Of a DNA stretch of 64,000 bases, positions 10,701 to 20,802 are shown in pieces. Within the stretch, counting starts at the first letter, position 1, and every line of letters begins with the position of its first letter. The stretch comes from Fagopyrum homotropicum (lineage: Eukaryota > Streptophyta > Magnoliopsida > Caryophyllales > Polygonaceae). The position numbers and the translations under genes were made by a program. Where the stretch lies: assembly GCA_033239125.1 (NCBI GenBank), contig BSWB01000002.1, positions 52,363,001 to 52,427,000 of the forward strand. Direction: 5' to 3'. Under the pieces are notes generated by a model, which was given only the letters and a program-made list of their open reading frames with translations, was not told the DNA's origin and made no database searches.

Positions 10701-11047
10701 TGTGTACGAAATGGTGCTAATGGCGACGGCAACGATGGCGATTTGCAGTTGGAAAGACGGCGGCAATGGCAATACGTGAAGATAGATTGCTAATGGCGAC
10801 GGCGAGAAGAACGAAGAAACGATTGTGTGCGTGAATGGACGTTTGGAAGATCTTCCACAATCTTTGATATACAATTTCCTTTTATTTTTAGCTGTTTTGG
10901 TAGTTTCTTTTAATAAATGATAGCAATTACCATGATTTATTCCTTTAAATTAAAATCATCTTATTTATTTTATTTTTCATTGTAAAAAAGGAAGGGACCT
11001 AGTTAGTATTCTCCAAACAAAAATTACCCTAATAACTAAAACTTCTC

Positions 11048-11056
11048 TTAACAATT
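11048..11056 (+). repeat. 9-bp target site duplication, right
   Basis: Second copy of ttaacaatt; partner at 9791-9799. Confidence 0.75.
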
Positions 11057-11605
11057 CGGTAACACCGTCAAGTTTAAGTCTAGGATCAAAGCAACAAGAT
11101 AAACTTCGGGAATATCTTTATAATATTTTAGTCATTTTACTTTCATTTTGGTTATAGCATCTACAAGTGATTCATAATTTAAAAATCGGTTTGTAAGGCC
11201 TCGACAACATTTATGGCTATTTCTAAAAAACTATAAGAAGTGGGTGTGTAAACAAAACTCATCATATTAGTTGAATCACTAAAAACTTTTAAAATATTAC
11301 AAATATCATAACATTTTTGCCAAATATTTTCATCATCTAACATAGACCAAGAAATGTATTGTGCGAAAAATGATTATAAAACATCTTTGTAACAAAGAGC
11401 ATGACTAAGTAGTTTGTAGGTTGAGTTCCAACGAGTTCCAATATCTTTTGAAAAAGCAATAGGATGAACATTATTTCTAAACACGTTGATCTCCATTTTT
11501 TTCTTAAATCGGATGAATGCCAAATATGTTCAATTACGTTAGTGATAGGCGTTAACAATTCACATAAAACTTATAGTCCATCTTGAACACATAAATTTAA
11601 AATAT
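11048..11605 (-). pseudogene. hAT transposase, central segment
   Basis: On the minus strand the sequence reads HILNLCVQDG, then an Ile/Arg-rich stretch with SSDLRKKW, then DIGTRWNSTYKLLSHAL. This is the hAT central core; HxLNL and D-TRWNST are hallmark positions. At least two frame changes interrupt it, near 11450-11490 and 11190. It breaks off at about 11605, where gypsy sequence begins, so the N-terminal half (BED finger, catalytic Asp) is absent from this window. Confidence 0.78.
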
Positions 11606-11809
11606 GTGTTGTCAAGTATATGTTTTGATATGTGACGTCTGTATAGACGTATGTTTTATGAGTTATGGGCCTTGACCTGATTGTTGTTTTACGGATTAGT
11701 ATCTTAGGAAGTTGCGACTTCCGCGAGAGTTGTGACAGGTTCTAGAAGTTCTAGATGTGAGGATCCTTGGGTCTAAGTTTCGGGCCGAAACTTGTTTTTA
11801 GGGGGGTGA
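11606..11809 (+). repeat. 3' internal end of a gypsy element preceding the left LTR
   Basis: Matches 15336-15539 closely over about 200 bp, including atgtgacgtctgtatagay, tacggattagta, ccgcgagagttgtgacaggt and the terminal purine-rich ttttaggggggtga. In an ordinary LTR element this segment occurs only upstream of the 3' LTR. Here it also precedes the left LTR, implying tandem or recombinant origin. Confidence 0.8.
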
Positions 11810-12160
11810 TGTAACACCCGGTTCTTCAGAGGCCCTTAGGATAGGTATCAGGTAGAAGAACCGCAGGAACGGCCTCAGACAGCCGCAAGAGCGTCGCCCG
11901 CAAGGCCGGCATCGTGATTGTTTGATTGAGTAGACTTGTCCGGAACTACACTGGGTTGCAGAAGTAGTGGAGGAAGAAGATCGATCGAAGAAGAGAAGAC
12001 GGATTTTGTTGTTGACAGTTCCGCCCCTGCGCCTGCACTCTCCCCGCGACTGCGCCTCACCGCCCTTGCCGGCCTCCCTTGCCGCGGGTGTGGCTGTTGT
12101 ATCTTTGCCGCCCCTGCGCCACTTCACCACCGCGGTTGCGGTTTTCCTCTGATGAGACAC
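11810..12160 (+). repeat. Left LTR of the gypsy element, internally deleted
   Basis: Begins tgtaacacccggttcttcag, as does the right LTR at 15540. The two align to about position 90, then about 450 bp present in the right copy (15645-16100) are missing here, and homology resumes at gattgagtagacttgtccgg. The 3' limit is uncertain because the copies part after ctcaccgc. Minus-strand and plus-strand ORFs at 11798-12247 lie inside this GC-rich LTR and are not genes. Confidence 0.72.
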
Positions 12161-12479
12161 TTAAGTCGTTCTTCCAACTTAAGTGTGATCTTGTGGTATG
12201 TCTTTCCTCCTCTCTTGTACCCTTTTGAACATGATGTAGTATTATGATAGGTAGCCTAACAGACCGTGAGTAAATCCCATGTAGTGGGCTAGTTGTAGGT
12301 TGTGTTCCGAGTGCGTGGAGATGGATTTTGATAGGAAACTACTTAGATGCAGTTTCATATGGTGGTACTATGGTTGTAACTCATTGCCTTGATCTATATC
12401 AGGCTTTGAGGAGTGAGCTTAAATCGAGTTGGGAAGATAGTTGAGAGTGATCGATTCTAGGTAAGTCCGAGTGTTGAGG

Positions 12480-15310
12480 AGAACCCCGTAGCGAGTGAGT
12501 TTGCGGATGTGTTTGGGGATCCTCCAAGGTTATCACCCCAAAGGGATGTAGATTTCAGCATTGAGCTAGAGCCTACGACGAGACCGATCTTGAAGGCGCC
12601 TTACCATATGGCGCCTATTGAGATGTTGGAGGTGAAGAAGTAGCTCAAGGAGCTGGCAGAGAAGGGCTTCATTCACCCTAGTGTTTCACCTTGGAGAGCA
12701 CAAGTCTTGTTTGTGAGGAAGAAAGACGGGTCGATAAGACTATGCATCGACTACCGGGAGCTAAATAAGGTGACGATTAAGAACAAGTATCCACTACCTC
12801 GCATTGATGACTTGTTAGACCAACTGCAGGGAGCGACCGTGTTCTCCCGGATTGACTTGAGGTCGGGGTATCACTACCTTAGAGTGAGAGACCAGGATGT
12901 GCCGAAGACGGCATTTCGGACCAGGTATGGCCACTACGAGTTTGTAATGATGCCATTCGGACTGACGAATGCGCCTGCCGTGAGCATGGAGTTGATGAAT
13001 GGTACTTTCATTGAATTTTGGACCACTTTGTGAAGGTATTTATCGACGACATCCTAGTATACTCTCGTAGAAAGGAGAAGCACGTCCGATGTGGCATTCT
13101 TGGGTCATGTAGTGACTACTGAGGGGATCAAGGTTGATCCGTCCAAGATTGAGTCTGTAGCTAATTAGCCGCCTCCGATGAATGTCAAGGAGGTACGGAG
13201 TTTCTTGGGGTTAGCAGGATACTACCGTAGATTCATAGAGGGATTTTCAATGATAGCCCGACCGCTCACCGGCCTTCTGAGGAAGACCGTCCGGTTTACG
13301 TGGTCGGAGCACCGTCAGCACAATTTTGAGGAGCTGAAGAGGAGTTTTACTTTTGCTCCTATTTTGACACAACCCGAGGGAGTGGAGGACTTTGTAGTCT
13401 ACAACGATGTATCCAAGCTAGGCTTGGGGTGTGTGCTGATGTAACGTGGGAGAGTTATAGCGTACGCATCGAGGTAGTTGAAGACCTACGAGGAGAACTA
13501 CCCAACGCATGACTTGGAGCTGGTTGTGACAGTTCATGCCCTGAAGATTTGGCGTCATTATCTTTATGGGGCGACATATCAGATCTTCACTGATCACAAG
13601 AGCCTTAAGTATATATTCACTAAGAGGGAGTTGAATAACCGCCAAAGGAGATGGCTGGAGCTGATTAAGGATTTTGACTTGGAGATTCTGTATCATCCGC
13701 ACAAGGCGAACATAGTCGCCGACGCCCTTAGCCGGAAGACGACTCGGGGGAAGGCAATAGCTAGGTTGACCGCTCAGCCTCAACTACAGAGAGACCTAGC
13801 GGATTGGAGATTGAGATCTAGTTTCCGGATACGGATAGTCACCTAGATACCCTAAAGGTGTTACGTGATCTGTTGGGTGAGATCCAACAGAAACAGGAGA
13901 GGTGCCCTACACTATTGAGGATTCGAGACCGGATGCCTCGAAGTGAGGCACCACAGTTTCATGTGAGTGCCGATGGAGTTTTGAGACACCATGGGCGTGT
14001 GTGTGTAACGGCCGACCGAGAGATGAGGTAGAGGATTTTAGAGGAGGCACACGCTACCCCTTACTCCGTGCACCCAAGTGCGAGTAAGATATACTAGGAT
14101 GTGAGACGATCCTTCTGGTGGGGCGGGCTGAAGCCTGATGTGGCTAGGTACATGGCCCAGTGTGCGACATGTCAGCTAGTCAAGATTGACACCGCAACAC
14201 TGGAGGAGATCTCCACCCATTACCGATTCCGCAGTGGAAAAGGGAGGACATCTCCATGGATTTTGTTACCGGTCTTAGGCCGAGCCGAGGTTATGACGCC
14301 ATCTGGGTGATAGTAGACCACTTAACCAAGACCGCACGTTTCGTTCCCATCAAGGAAACATGGCCGGTGAGTAGATTGGTTGAGGAGTTCACTAGGCTGA
14401 TAGTGAGACTCCACGGGGTACCAAGGACCATTATCTCGGATAGAGATGATCGGTTTACCTCCAAGTTTTGGCATTATGTGCATGCCGCCTTGGGCACTAG
14501 TCTGCACTTCACGATAGCATATCTTCCGCATATGGACGGACAGTAGAAAAGGACTATCCAGACTTTAGAGGATATGCTGAGAGCATGCGTGCCGAATTGG
14601 GGTCAGTGTGGCACGATCACCTTCCTCTGATAGAGTTCTCTTATAATAACAACTAACATGCGTCGATAGGGATGGCTCCATATGAGGCTTTGTACGGACG
14701 GAAGTGCCGTACACCATTTTTTTGGGAGGAGTCGAGTAGCGATAGCAAGGTCGCACTAGAGTAGGTACTAGACGACATGGCCCATGTATCTTTCATACGG
14801 GAGCGTATGCTAGCAGCGCAGAGCCGCAAGAATTCCTACGCGGACAATTGACGCCGACCCTTAGAGTTCAGAGTTGGGACTCATGTTTGGTTACGGGTAT
14901 CATTGACGCGGGGCGTTCTACGTTTCGGCGTCAAGGGGAAGCTAAGTCCCCGGTATAATGGACCATTCGAGATTTTAGAGCGAGTTGGAGAGGTGGCTAC
15001 CGATTAGCCTTACCACCGAGACTGGAGGGACTTCACCCCGTATTTCACGGGTCTCAGCTGAGAGAATACATACCGGACCCGAGACATGTCCTTAGTCGGA
15101 GAGGTGGAGCTAGACAACATCTTTGTGGACCATCCGATAGCGGTCTTGGAAAGGAATACGAGAGGATTACGCTCCAAGGAATACCGATGATTCGAGTTCA
15201 GTGGTCGAGACGAGGAGTTGACGAGGCTACCTGGGAGACAGGGGATAGTATCCGGAGGAACTATCCAAAGTTCTAGGCTGAGTTATCCGTCGAGAGAGGA
15301 GCATCGGGTT
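12480..15310 (+). pseudogene. Ty3/gypsy pol remnant (RT, RNase H, integrase)
   Basis: Chromovirus-type pol in degraded form. Protease-RT linker at about 12490-12690; RT with RKKDGSIRLCIDYRELN (12717) and FIDDILVYSR (about 13037), followed by a deletion; RT thumb and RNase H at 13178-13790 with LGLAGYYRRFIEGFS, TDHKSLKYIFT and ADALSRK; integrase zinc region with CATCQ at 14162; catalytic core from MDFVTGL (14256) with SDRDDRF (14437). The third catalytic acidic residue, the Glu of GQSERT-type motifs, reads as stop-Lys at 14543-14550. A C-terminal segment with VQWSRRGVDEATWE lies near 15200. Stops and indels occur throughout; gag and protease are not visible. Confidence 0.88.
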
Positions 15311-15335
15311 AGTTTCAGACCCGGATTTTGTTATG

Positions 15336-15539
15336 TGTTGTCTTGTATATGTTATGATATGTGACGTCTGTATAGATGTATGTTTTATGAGCTATGGACC
15401 TTGACCTGATTGTTGTTTTACGGATTAGTATGTTAGGAAGTTGCTTCTTCCGCGAGAGTTGTGACAGGTTCTAGGAGTTCTAGACGTGAGGATCATTGGG
15501 TCTAGGTTTTGGGGCGAAATTTGTTTTTAGGGGAGATGA
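15336..15539 (+). repeat. 3' internal end and polypurine tract of the gypsy element
   Basis: Non-coding tail between pol and the right LTR, ending in ttttaggggagatga immediately before tgtaac. It is the polypurine primer region for plus-strand synthesis. Near-duplicate of 11606-11809. Confidence 0.75.
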
Positions 15540-16245
15540 TGTAACACCCGGTTCTTCAGAGATCCTTAGGGTAGGTTTCAGGTAGAAGAACCGCAGGAGC
15601 GGTCTCAGACAGCCGCAAGAGCGTCGACCGTGGGGCGGCATCGGGGTGCCGCAGGTGGGCCCTCTCGCGGGACATCCATTGTTCACCGCGGGGGCGGCAA
15701 GACAGTGGGCCGCGTCATTTTGATTTGTAACCTTCGACGGTTACAAACCCCGTCCTTCCATTTTTATTCCAGAACCATACCTTCTTCTTTTTCCTTCTAA
15801 AACCTGCCGCCATTCCTAGAGCTTCACCTTGGAGAACTTACGTAAGTGAGAATCCTTCTCCTTCTTCCTCTTCCCTTCTTCTCATAATCTATTCTTCATC
15901 CGTCCTTCATTTCCTTATTTTCTTCTAGTTGTCGTCATAACAAAGCGGTGTTGTTTCCCTTCACCGGACAACAGCAAGTACCAGTAGAGGTCGTCTGTGT
16001 GGATTCTAGAGGAAGATCTCATTCATTCGATTCCGTTGTTAAGGAAGGGTAAGCCTTTCTTCCTTTCCGCTCCTTTGATCACCTAGAGGCTACGTGATGG
16101 TCTGATTGAGTAGACTTGTCCGGATCTATAGTGGGTTGCAAAAGTAGTGGAGGAAGAAGATCGATCGAAGAAGAGAAGACGGAGTTCGTTGTCGCCAGTG
16201 CCTCCTCTGCGCCTGCACGCTCCCGCGACCTTGCCTCACCGCACA
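15540..16245 (+). repeat. Right LTR of the gypsy element
   Basis: Starts tgtaacacccggttc and is fuller than the left copy. Unlike the left copy it retains 15645-16100, a pyrimidine-rich leader-like stretch with possible splice sites. It ends within or just before the satellite at about 16250. The exact end is not defined because no terminal CA with a target duplication is visible. Confidence 0.7.
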
Positions 16246-16249
16246 AAAA

Positions 16250-17641
16250 AGATAGATGCCTTGCCTCATGTCCCTTGAAAATTTTCAGTCATTTGAAAAT
16301 GATCTTCCTGGAAAAGATGGGAATTGTTCCTGCCTCGTGTCCTTGAGAAATGTTAGTCCATTCCTGATATTTGAAATTTGAAGATGATTTTTCTGAAAAA
16401 AGAATGTTGCCTTGTCACCTACTGAAGTTTGGGAGTGAATTATCTATAAAAGATTGATGCCTTGCCTTATGTCCATGAGAAATTTTAGCCGAATCCTGAT
16501 ATTTAAAAATATATTTTAAAAAAAAAGGAAATTGTCACCTACTAGTGTTTTGAAAATGATCTATCTAAAATGAGATAGATGGAAATTGTTGCCTACTAAT
16601 GTTTTGAAATTGTCACCTACTAATGTTTTAGCCGAATCCTAATATTTGAAAATGATTTTCAAAAATGATTTGTCTGAAAAAGATGGAAATTGTTGTCTCA
16701 CTTCCCTTGAGAAATTGATCATTTACCTGATATTTGAAATTTTAAGTTACTTACCCCATAGTTGGAAATGATTTATCTATAAAAAGATTGATGCTGCCTC
16801 ATGTCCCTTGAGAAACTTTAGTTGATTTTTTAATATTTGAAAGTGATTTTTCTGAAAGGGAAGGAATTGTTGCCTCACTTCCCTTGAGAAGCTAAATAGT
16901 TTACCTTATATTTTGAATGTGACATCTGAAATAGGATGGAATGCCTTGTCTCATGCCACTTGTGATGTTTTAGTCATTTATCTGATTCTCAAAAATGACG
17001 AGTTTGAAAAAGCTGGAAAGTGCTACCTCACTTTTGTGAGAAGTTAATAATTTACCTGATACTTGAAAGCAATACTTGAAAAAAGATGGCTCACTTGATG
17101 CATCCCTCTTGAGATATTTAAGTTACTTGTTGTATTTGAAAATACTTTATCTATTAAAGATTGATGCCTCATGTCCCTTGAGAAAGTTTAGTCGATTTTT
17201 GATTTTTGAAAGTGATTTTTCTGAAAAAGAAGGAAAGTATTGCCTTAAGATGGTTGCATTGTTGTATGTCCCTTGAGAAGTTTAAGTTATTTGCTGATAT
17301 TTAGAAATGGTTTATCTATAAAAGATTGATGCCTCATGTCCCTTGAGCAAGTTTAGTCGATTTTTTTAAAATTGATTTTCTGAAAAAGAAGGAAATCGTT
17401 ACCTCAATTCCCTTGAGAAGCTAAATAATTTACCTGAAATTTGGAAGCGATATCTGAATTGGACACGATGCCTTGTCTCATGCCCCTTGAGATATTTTAG
17501 TCATTTACCTGTTTCAAAAATGACCTGTTTGAAAAAGATGAAATTGTTGCCTCACTTTCCTTGAGAAGTTGATAATTTACATGATATTTGAATGCAATAT
17601 GTGAAAAAAAAAAGATGGTTACCTTGTTGCATATCCCTTGA
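16250..17641 (+). repeat. Satellite of ~75-bp monomers with a five-monomer higher-order pattern (left part)
   Basis: Monomers share a core close to tgcctcatgtcccttgagaa followed by an AT-rich half ending near atttgaaa-tgatttttctgaa. Cores recur near 16804, 16880, 16954, 17030, 17104, 17178, 17268, 17340, 17411, 17490, 17559 and 17635. Five classes can be told apart after the core: A (tttagtcgattttt), B (aagctaaataatttacc), C (atattttagtcatttacc), D (aagttaataatttacctg) and E (tatttaagttacttg). The order is ABCDE, A-E, ABCDE. Monomers before 16800 are more diverged. The small ORFs here are chance. Confidence 0.8.
17637..17641 (+). repeat. 5-bp target site duplication, left (cttga)
   Basis: cttga lies directly before the TGTAAC terminus and again directly after the ...TTACA terminus at 34580-34584. 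Joining the flanks across one copy restores an uninterrupted class E satellite monomer, which confirms the duplication. Confidence 0.9.
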
Positions 17642-18350
17642 TGTAACACCCCAAATTCTGAGAACTCGGGGAGCTACTGGTTAGGACCTCACAATGGGTC
17701 CCGACCATAGTTTGACAACAATTTTACTTGGATCTTACAACAAGGCACAAAAGTATTTAAAACATTTGAAAACTATAAACAATATATACATGGAGAATAT
17801 GTATCAGCCTTACAAGAAAAGCTACTAAAATGATGCATATGAAGAACAGAAGACATCCCCGTCCCCAACTAAATGAGTACGTGGACCCGGCTGACCATTT
17901 CCTCCGGATCTCTCTACAACTGTCTCAACCTGCAAGGCATCTACAAGCGGTATAAAACCGTTAGCTAACATTCTATGCATAAGGATAAAGGTAAAAGCAC
18001 ATACACACAACATACACAATCAACATGCAACACTCAATCCTTTTATTATCTTTAATTAGGTGATAGGTCATTACTAATGATACTTATTTTGTGACACGAG
18101 GGATTCCCAAACCTCGCCCCTGTCCCCGTTTACCAACGCGGAATGGTACTAATGCATCTGACCGTCTACCGGACTGGGCTGGTCGCAGGGAACCTCCTAG
18201 ACTCTCGCAAGAGCTAGGCAGATGATGTCACGACCCGTTATCATACACTTGGGTCAATTACGTAAATAATAAAGTCGGCCTAATCCGGTTTCGTTGTTTA
18301 TCATAACTAACAAACACCACTCATACACATTACACTCATACAAGATGCCA

Positions 18351-18374
18351 GCTAAGTAAGTCCGTGGACTTACC
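18351..18374 (-). promoter_or_regulatory. Palindrome containing a 5' splice-site sequence in the LTR
   Basis: On the minus strand gtaagtccacggacttac has two 8-base arms, and GTAAGT is the consensus 5' splice-donor sequence. The same structure is found in two other LTRs at 38070-38092 and 54823-54845. Further copies lie in LTR 2 (25260-25283) and LTR 3 (32169-32192). Confidence 0.6.
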
Positions 18375-20303
18375 AGAATCAAATCTCGACTCTCTCTTAA
18401 CCACCACTCAATCCGTAAGTGCAGAACTCAGTTGCCTGTCAGAGGAGGCACGTGTGTCAACACATTTCCCTGGATACTTATAAGTCTAAAACTCTTAAGA
18501 TATACGATTCTATGTGTAGAAGTTATTACAGTGTTTATTTAAGGTAAAATGACTATTTTACCCTTAGTCCCGGCACTTCCAAAGACTCGGAATATGTACT
18601 TAAATTATAATTTGTGGCTAACTAACCATATTCTACTCCCTAGGATGATTTTAGGTAACAACTAGAAAAACTACCCATTTTCTATTTCCCGAAAAGTCAC
18701 TAAAGTCCAACTACAGCTTCAAATATAAAATTCGAATAATCTTATAAAAATTCCGAAATAATTCCCTAGATCATCTATGATATCCCATCTACTCATAGGA
18801 GAAAGAATTTCTTAAAACTGTTAAAGCATCACTTCTACAAAAATTTCTAAAGTTGGTTACAACACTTAACAAACAGCATACTGTCTTAACTTTGAAAAAT
18901 CATAACTCCTAAACTACTCGCTGGATTTATCCCAAATTTTGATATGTTCTACTATAAAATCTTATCTATAATATATCCAAAATTCAGCTGCAAAGGAGAT
19001 CAAAATCCTGTTTAAAACTATCTCACAAAACCGAATTTCAGCACAACAGAAAAACTGCTTACGACTCAATCTTTGAAAATTCATAATTCCCAAACCACTC
19101 GCTGGATGCCTCCCAAATTTTAATATGTTCTAGAACAATGTATCGACTATATCATATCCAAAATTCAAGCCCAACGGAGATCAAGAGCCTATTAAAAACT
19201 ATCTCACAAAACAGCATCACTTGCTGTTTTCCCCAACACTCAGCACATATATAACAACTGCATGAGGAGTCCACTTTGCAACATCATAACTCTCAAACCG
19301 TAACTCCGATTCTTCCCAAATTTTAGTATGATCTACTATATACTACTGACTACAACATATCCAAAATTCAGCAACAAAGGAGGAGTATAACTTACTCAAA
19401 TCTTGACCCGAAGTTGACTGTTTTTCACTTCAGAAAATTCAGAAAACTGAGAGATGTAACAGCTCTCTGAAGTTGCTCCATTGGGCTGAAATGTATGGGT
19501 TTAAATGTGATTTAGAGGTACCCATTGACACATAAACATGGAGGGAAAGTAAGGGGGTAGATGTGGGTCTTACCCGACTCTAAAACTCGAAGGGATGCTT
19601 GTCCACTGGTGACAGCCGGTTGAAACGTTCCTTAATGTCACTACAGGAAGGGGAACCGACTGAGGCTGTTGTGGCTACGTTGCTGCACACTGCTGCGTCC
19701 TAGGCAGTTGCTGGTTGTGTGCAGGAGCAGATCCAGTGTGAGATGTAAGTAATAAGCAAGGAAACAAAAGGGGGCAAGGGAGGGCATTTACCTGGTTGAA
19801 CACGTGCACAGAGGGTCGCTGCATCGTCCTTGTTTCTGTCGAGTAGGCTAACGTCCAGGGTTGTAGATGTACTGAAGGGGTTCCTCCACTTGCTGGCTCC
19901 TTTCCTGGTGAGTTTTTGTGCTTGAGGACAGTGCTGAACGTATGCAGAAGGGGAGGTGTCGTGCAAAAGGCGGAAACAGAAGGGGGTAAGAAGAGGCGTT
20001 CGGGAGTTACCAATCTTGTAGCGTCTGACGGCTGCTCTTCCAGGTGGGCTGGAGTGAAACGCAACAAGGCTGGGCCTGTACAAGGGAGGAAGTGGAGGCT
20101 GGGCTCGAAGTGCCACTGGGCCTGTGCAGCTGCGAGGACAAGCTGGGCTGGAGCAGGGCTAGAATACTGGGCTGAAACTAAGAAGCAAAAGTGGGCTGAA
20201 TGGATGAATGAGGTTGTCCTGGCCTTGTCACAGCCTTGTCAAAACGTGTCATGGTCTCGTCTCAGCCTTGTCACGATCTCGTCTAAAGTCATCGTTACGA
20301 ATT

Positions 20304-20516
20304 AATTATAAGAATTAGGGTTTGATATAATTCTATCATTTTATGTGAATTAAATTCTACATAAAATGATAAATAATTATAAGAATTAGTATTTGATATA
20401 ATTCTATCATTTTATGTAAATTAAATTCTACATAAAATGATAAATAATTATAGGAATTAGAGCTTGATATAATTTTATCATTTTATGTGAATTAGCTTCT
20501 ACATAAAATGATAAAA
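20304..20516 (-). repeat. Three 71-bp repeats, each a stem-loop, in LTR 1
   Basis: Units start at aattata (20304, 20375 and 20446). Each contains tatcattttatgt and, after a 12-base loop, acataaaatgata: a 13-base perfect stem. The third unit has a slightly changed loop (gaattagcttct). In element orientation this lies about 270-480 bp from the LTR start, in the U3-like part. Confidence 0.88.
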
Positions 20517-20782
20517 TTTGTGAAAAAATAATTGCTAGATAGAATGGAAAACCGTCAACGGCTCGAAGTCCGATTTGATTCGGAATTAAACGGAAATAAA
20601 AATTCCGGATATTACATCAGTACCCCCTTAAAATAAGTTTCGTCCCGAAACTTTAAACAAGGTACTTAATTAAACGACTTCCATAAATAAACTGGTTTGT
20701 CCTAGTGTCACTATATTTTTATTCGTTTCCTAAACTTCTCTAACCCTATCAAAGCGTAACGGAAAAAAAACTGGTCGTTACA

Positions 20783-20802
20783 TCAGATCCCCCTCAAAAT
20801 AA
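20783..20802 (-). other. Polypurine tract of unit 1
   Basis: The minus strand reads attttgagggggatctga directly before the LTR start TGTAAC at 20782. This is the typical position and composition of the primer for plus-strand DNA synthesis in Ty3/gypsy elements. Confidence 0.8.

Larger units (their letters stand above)
9800..11047. mobile_element. Non-autonomous MULE-like insertion in the hAT gene
   Basis: A 1248-bp insert with an exact 9-bp duplication. The termini are degenerate inverted repeats: aaactaggcccctcc near 9880 on the left mirrors aactaggtcccttcc read inward from about 11000 on the right, and AT-rich outer segments also correspond loosely. It encodes no transposase. Inside are an ATG-led segment followed by a splice-donor-like gtaagg (10079-10173), an irregular repeat at 10396-10700 and a GC-richer segment at 10715-10830. 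A Pack-MULE carrying a host gene fragment is plausible; the weak terminal repeats leave room for another DNA transposon type. Confidence 0.6.
17642..20782 (-). repeat. LTR 1 of the tandem element (3141 bp)
   Basis: In element (minus) orientation it starts TGTAACGACCAG at 20782 and ends GGGGTGTTACA at 17642. It contains a 71-bp hairpin repeat (20304-20516), a GC-rich segment (19600-20290) and a palindrome carrying a splice-donor sequence (18351-18374). Small ORFs on both strands at 17825-18019 and 19675-20305 recur in every copy but overlap each other antisense and resemble no known protein. Confidence 0.93.

Noticed and set aside
10285..10874. Cys/Val-rich ORFs in the MULE-like element
   Set aside because: They come from gtgtttgtgta-type repeats; the frames are not conserved between repeat copies.
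19675..20305. Treating the ORFs conserved in three LTRs as real genes
   Set aside because: The copies are too recent for conservation to mean selection, and the ORFs overlap antisense; kept only as a finding on the GC-rich block.
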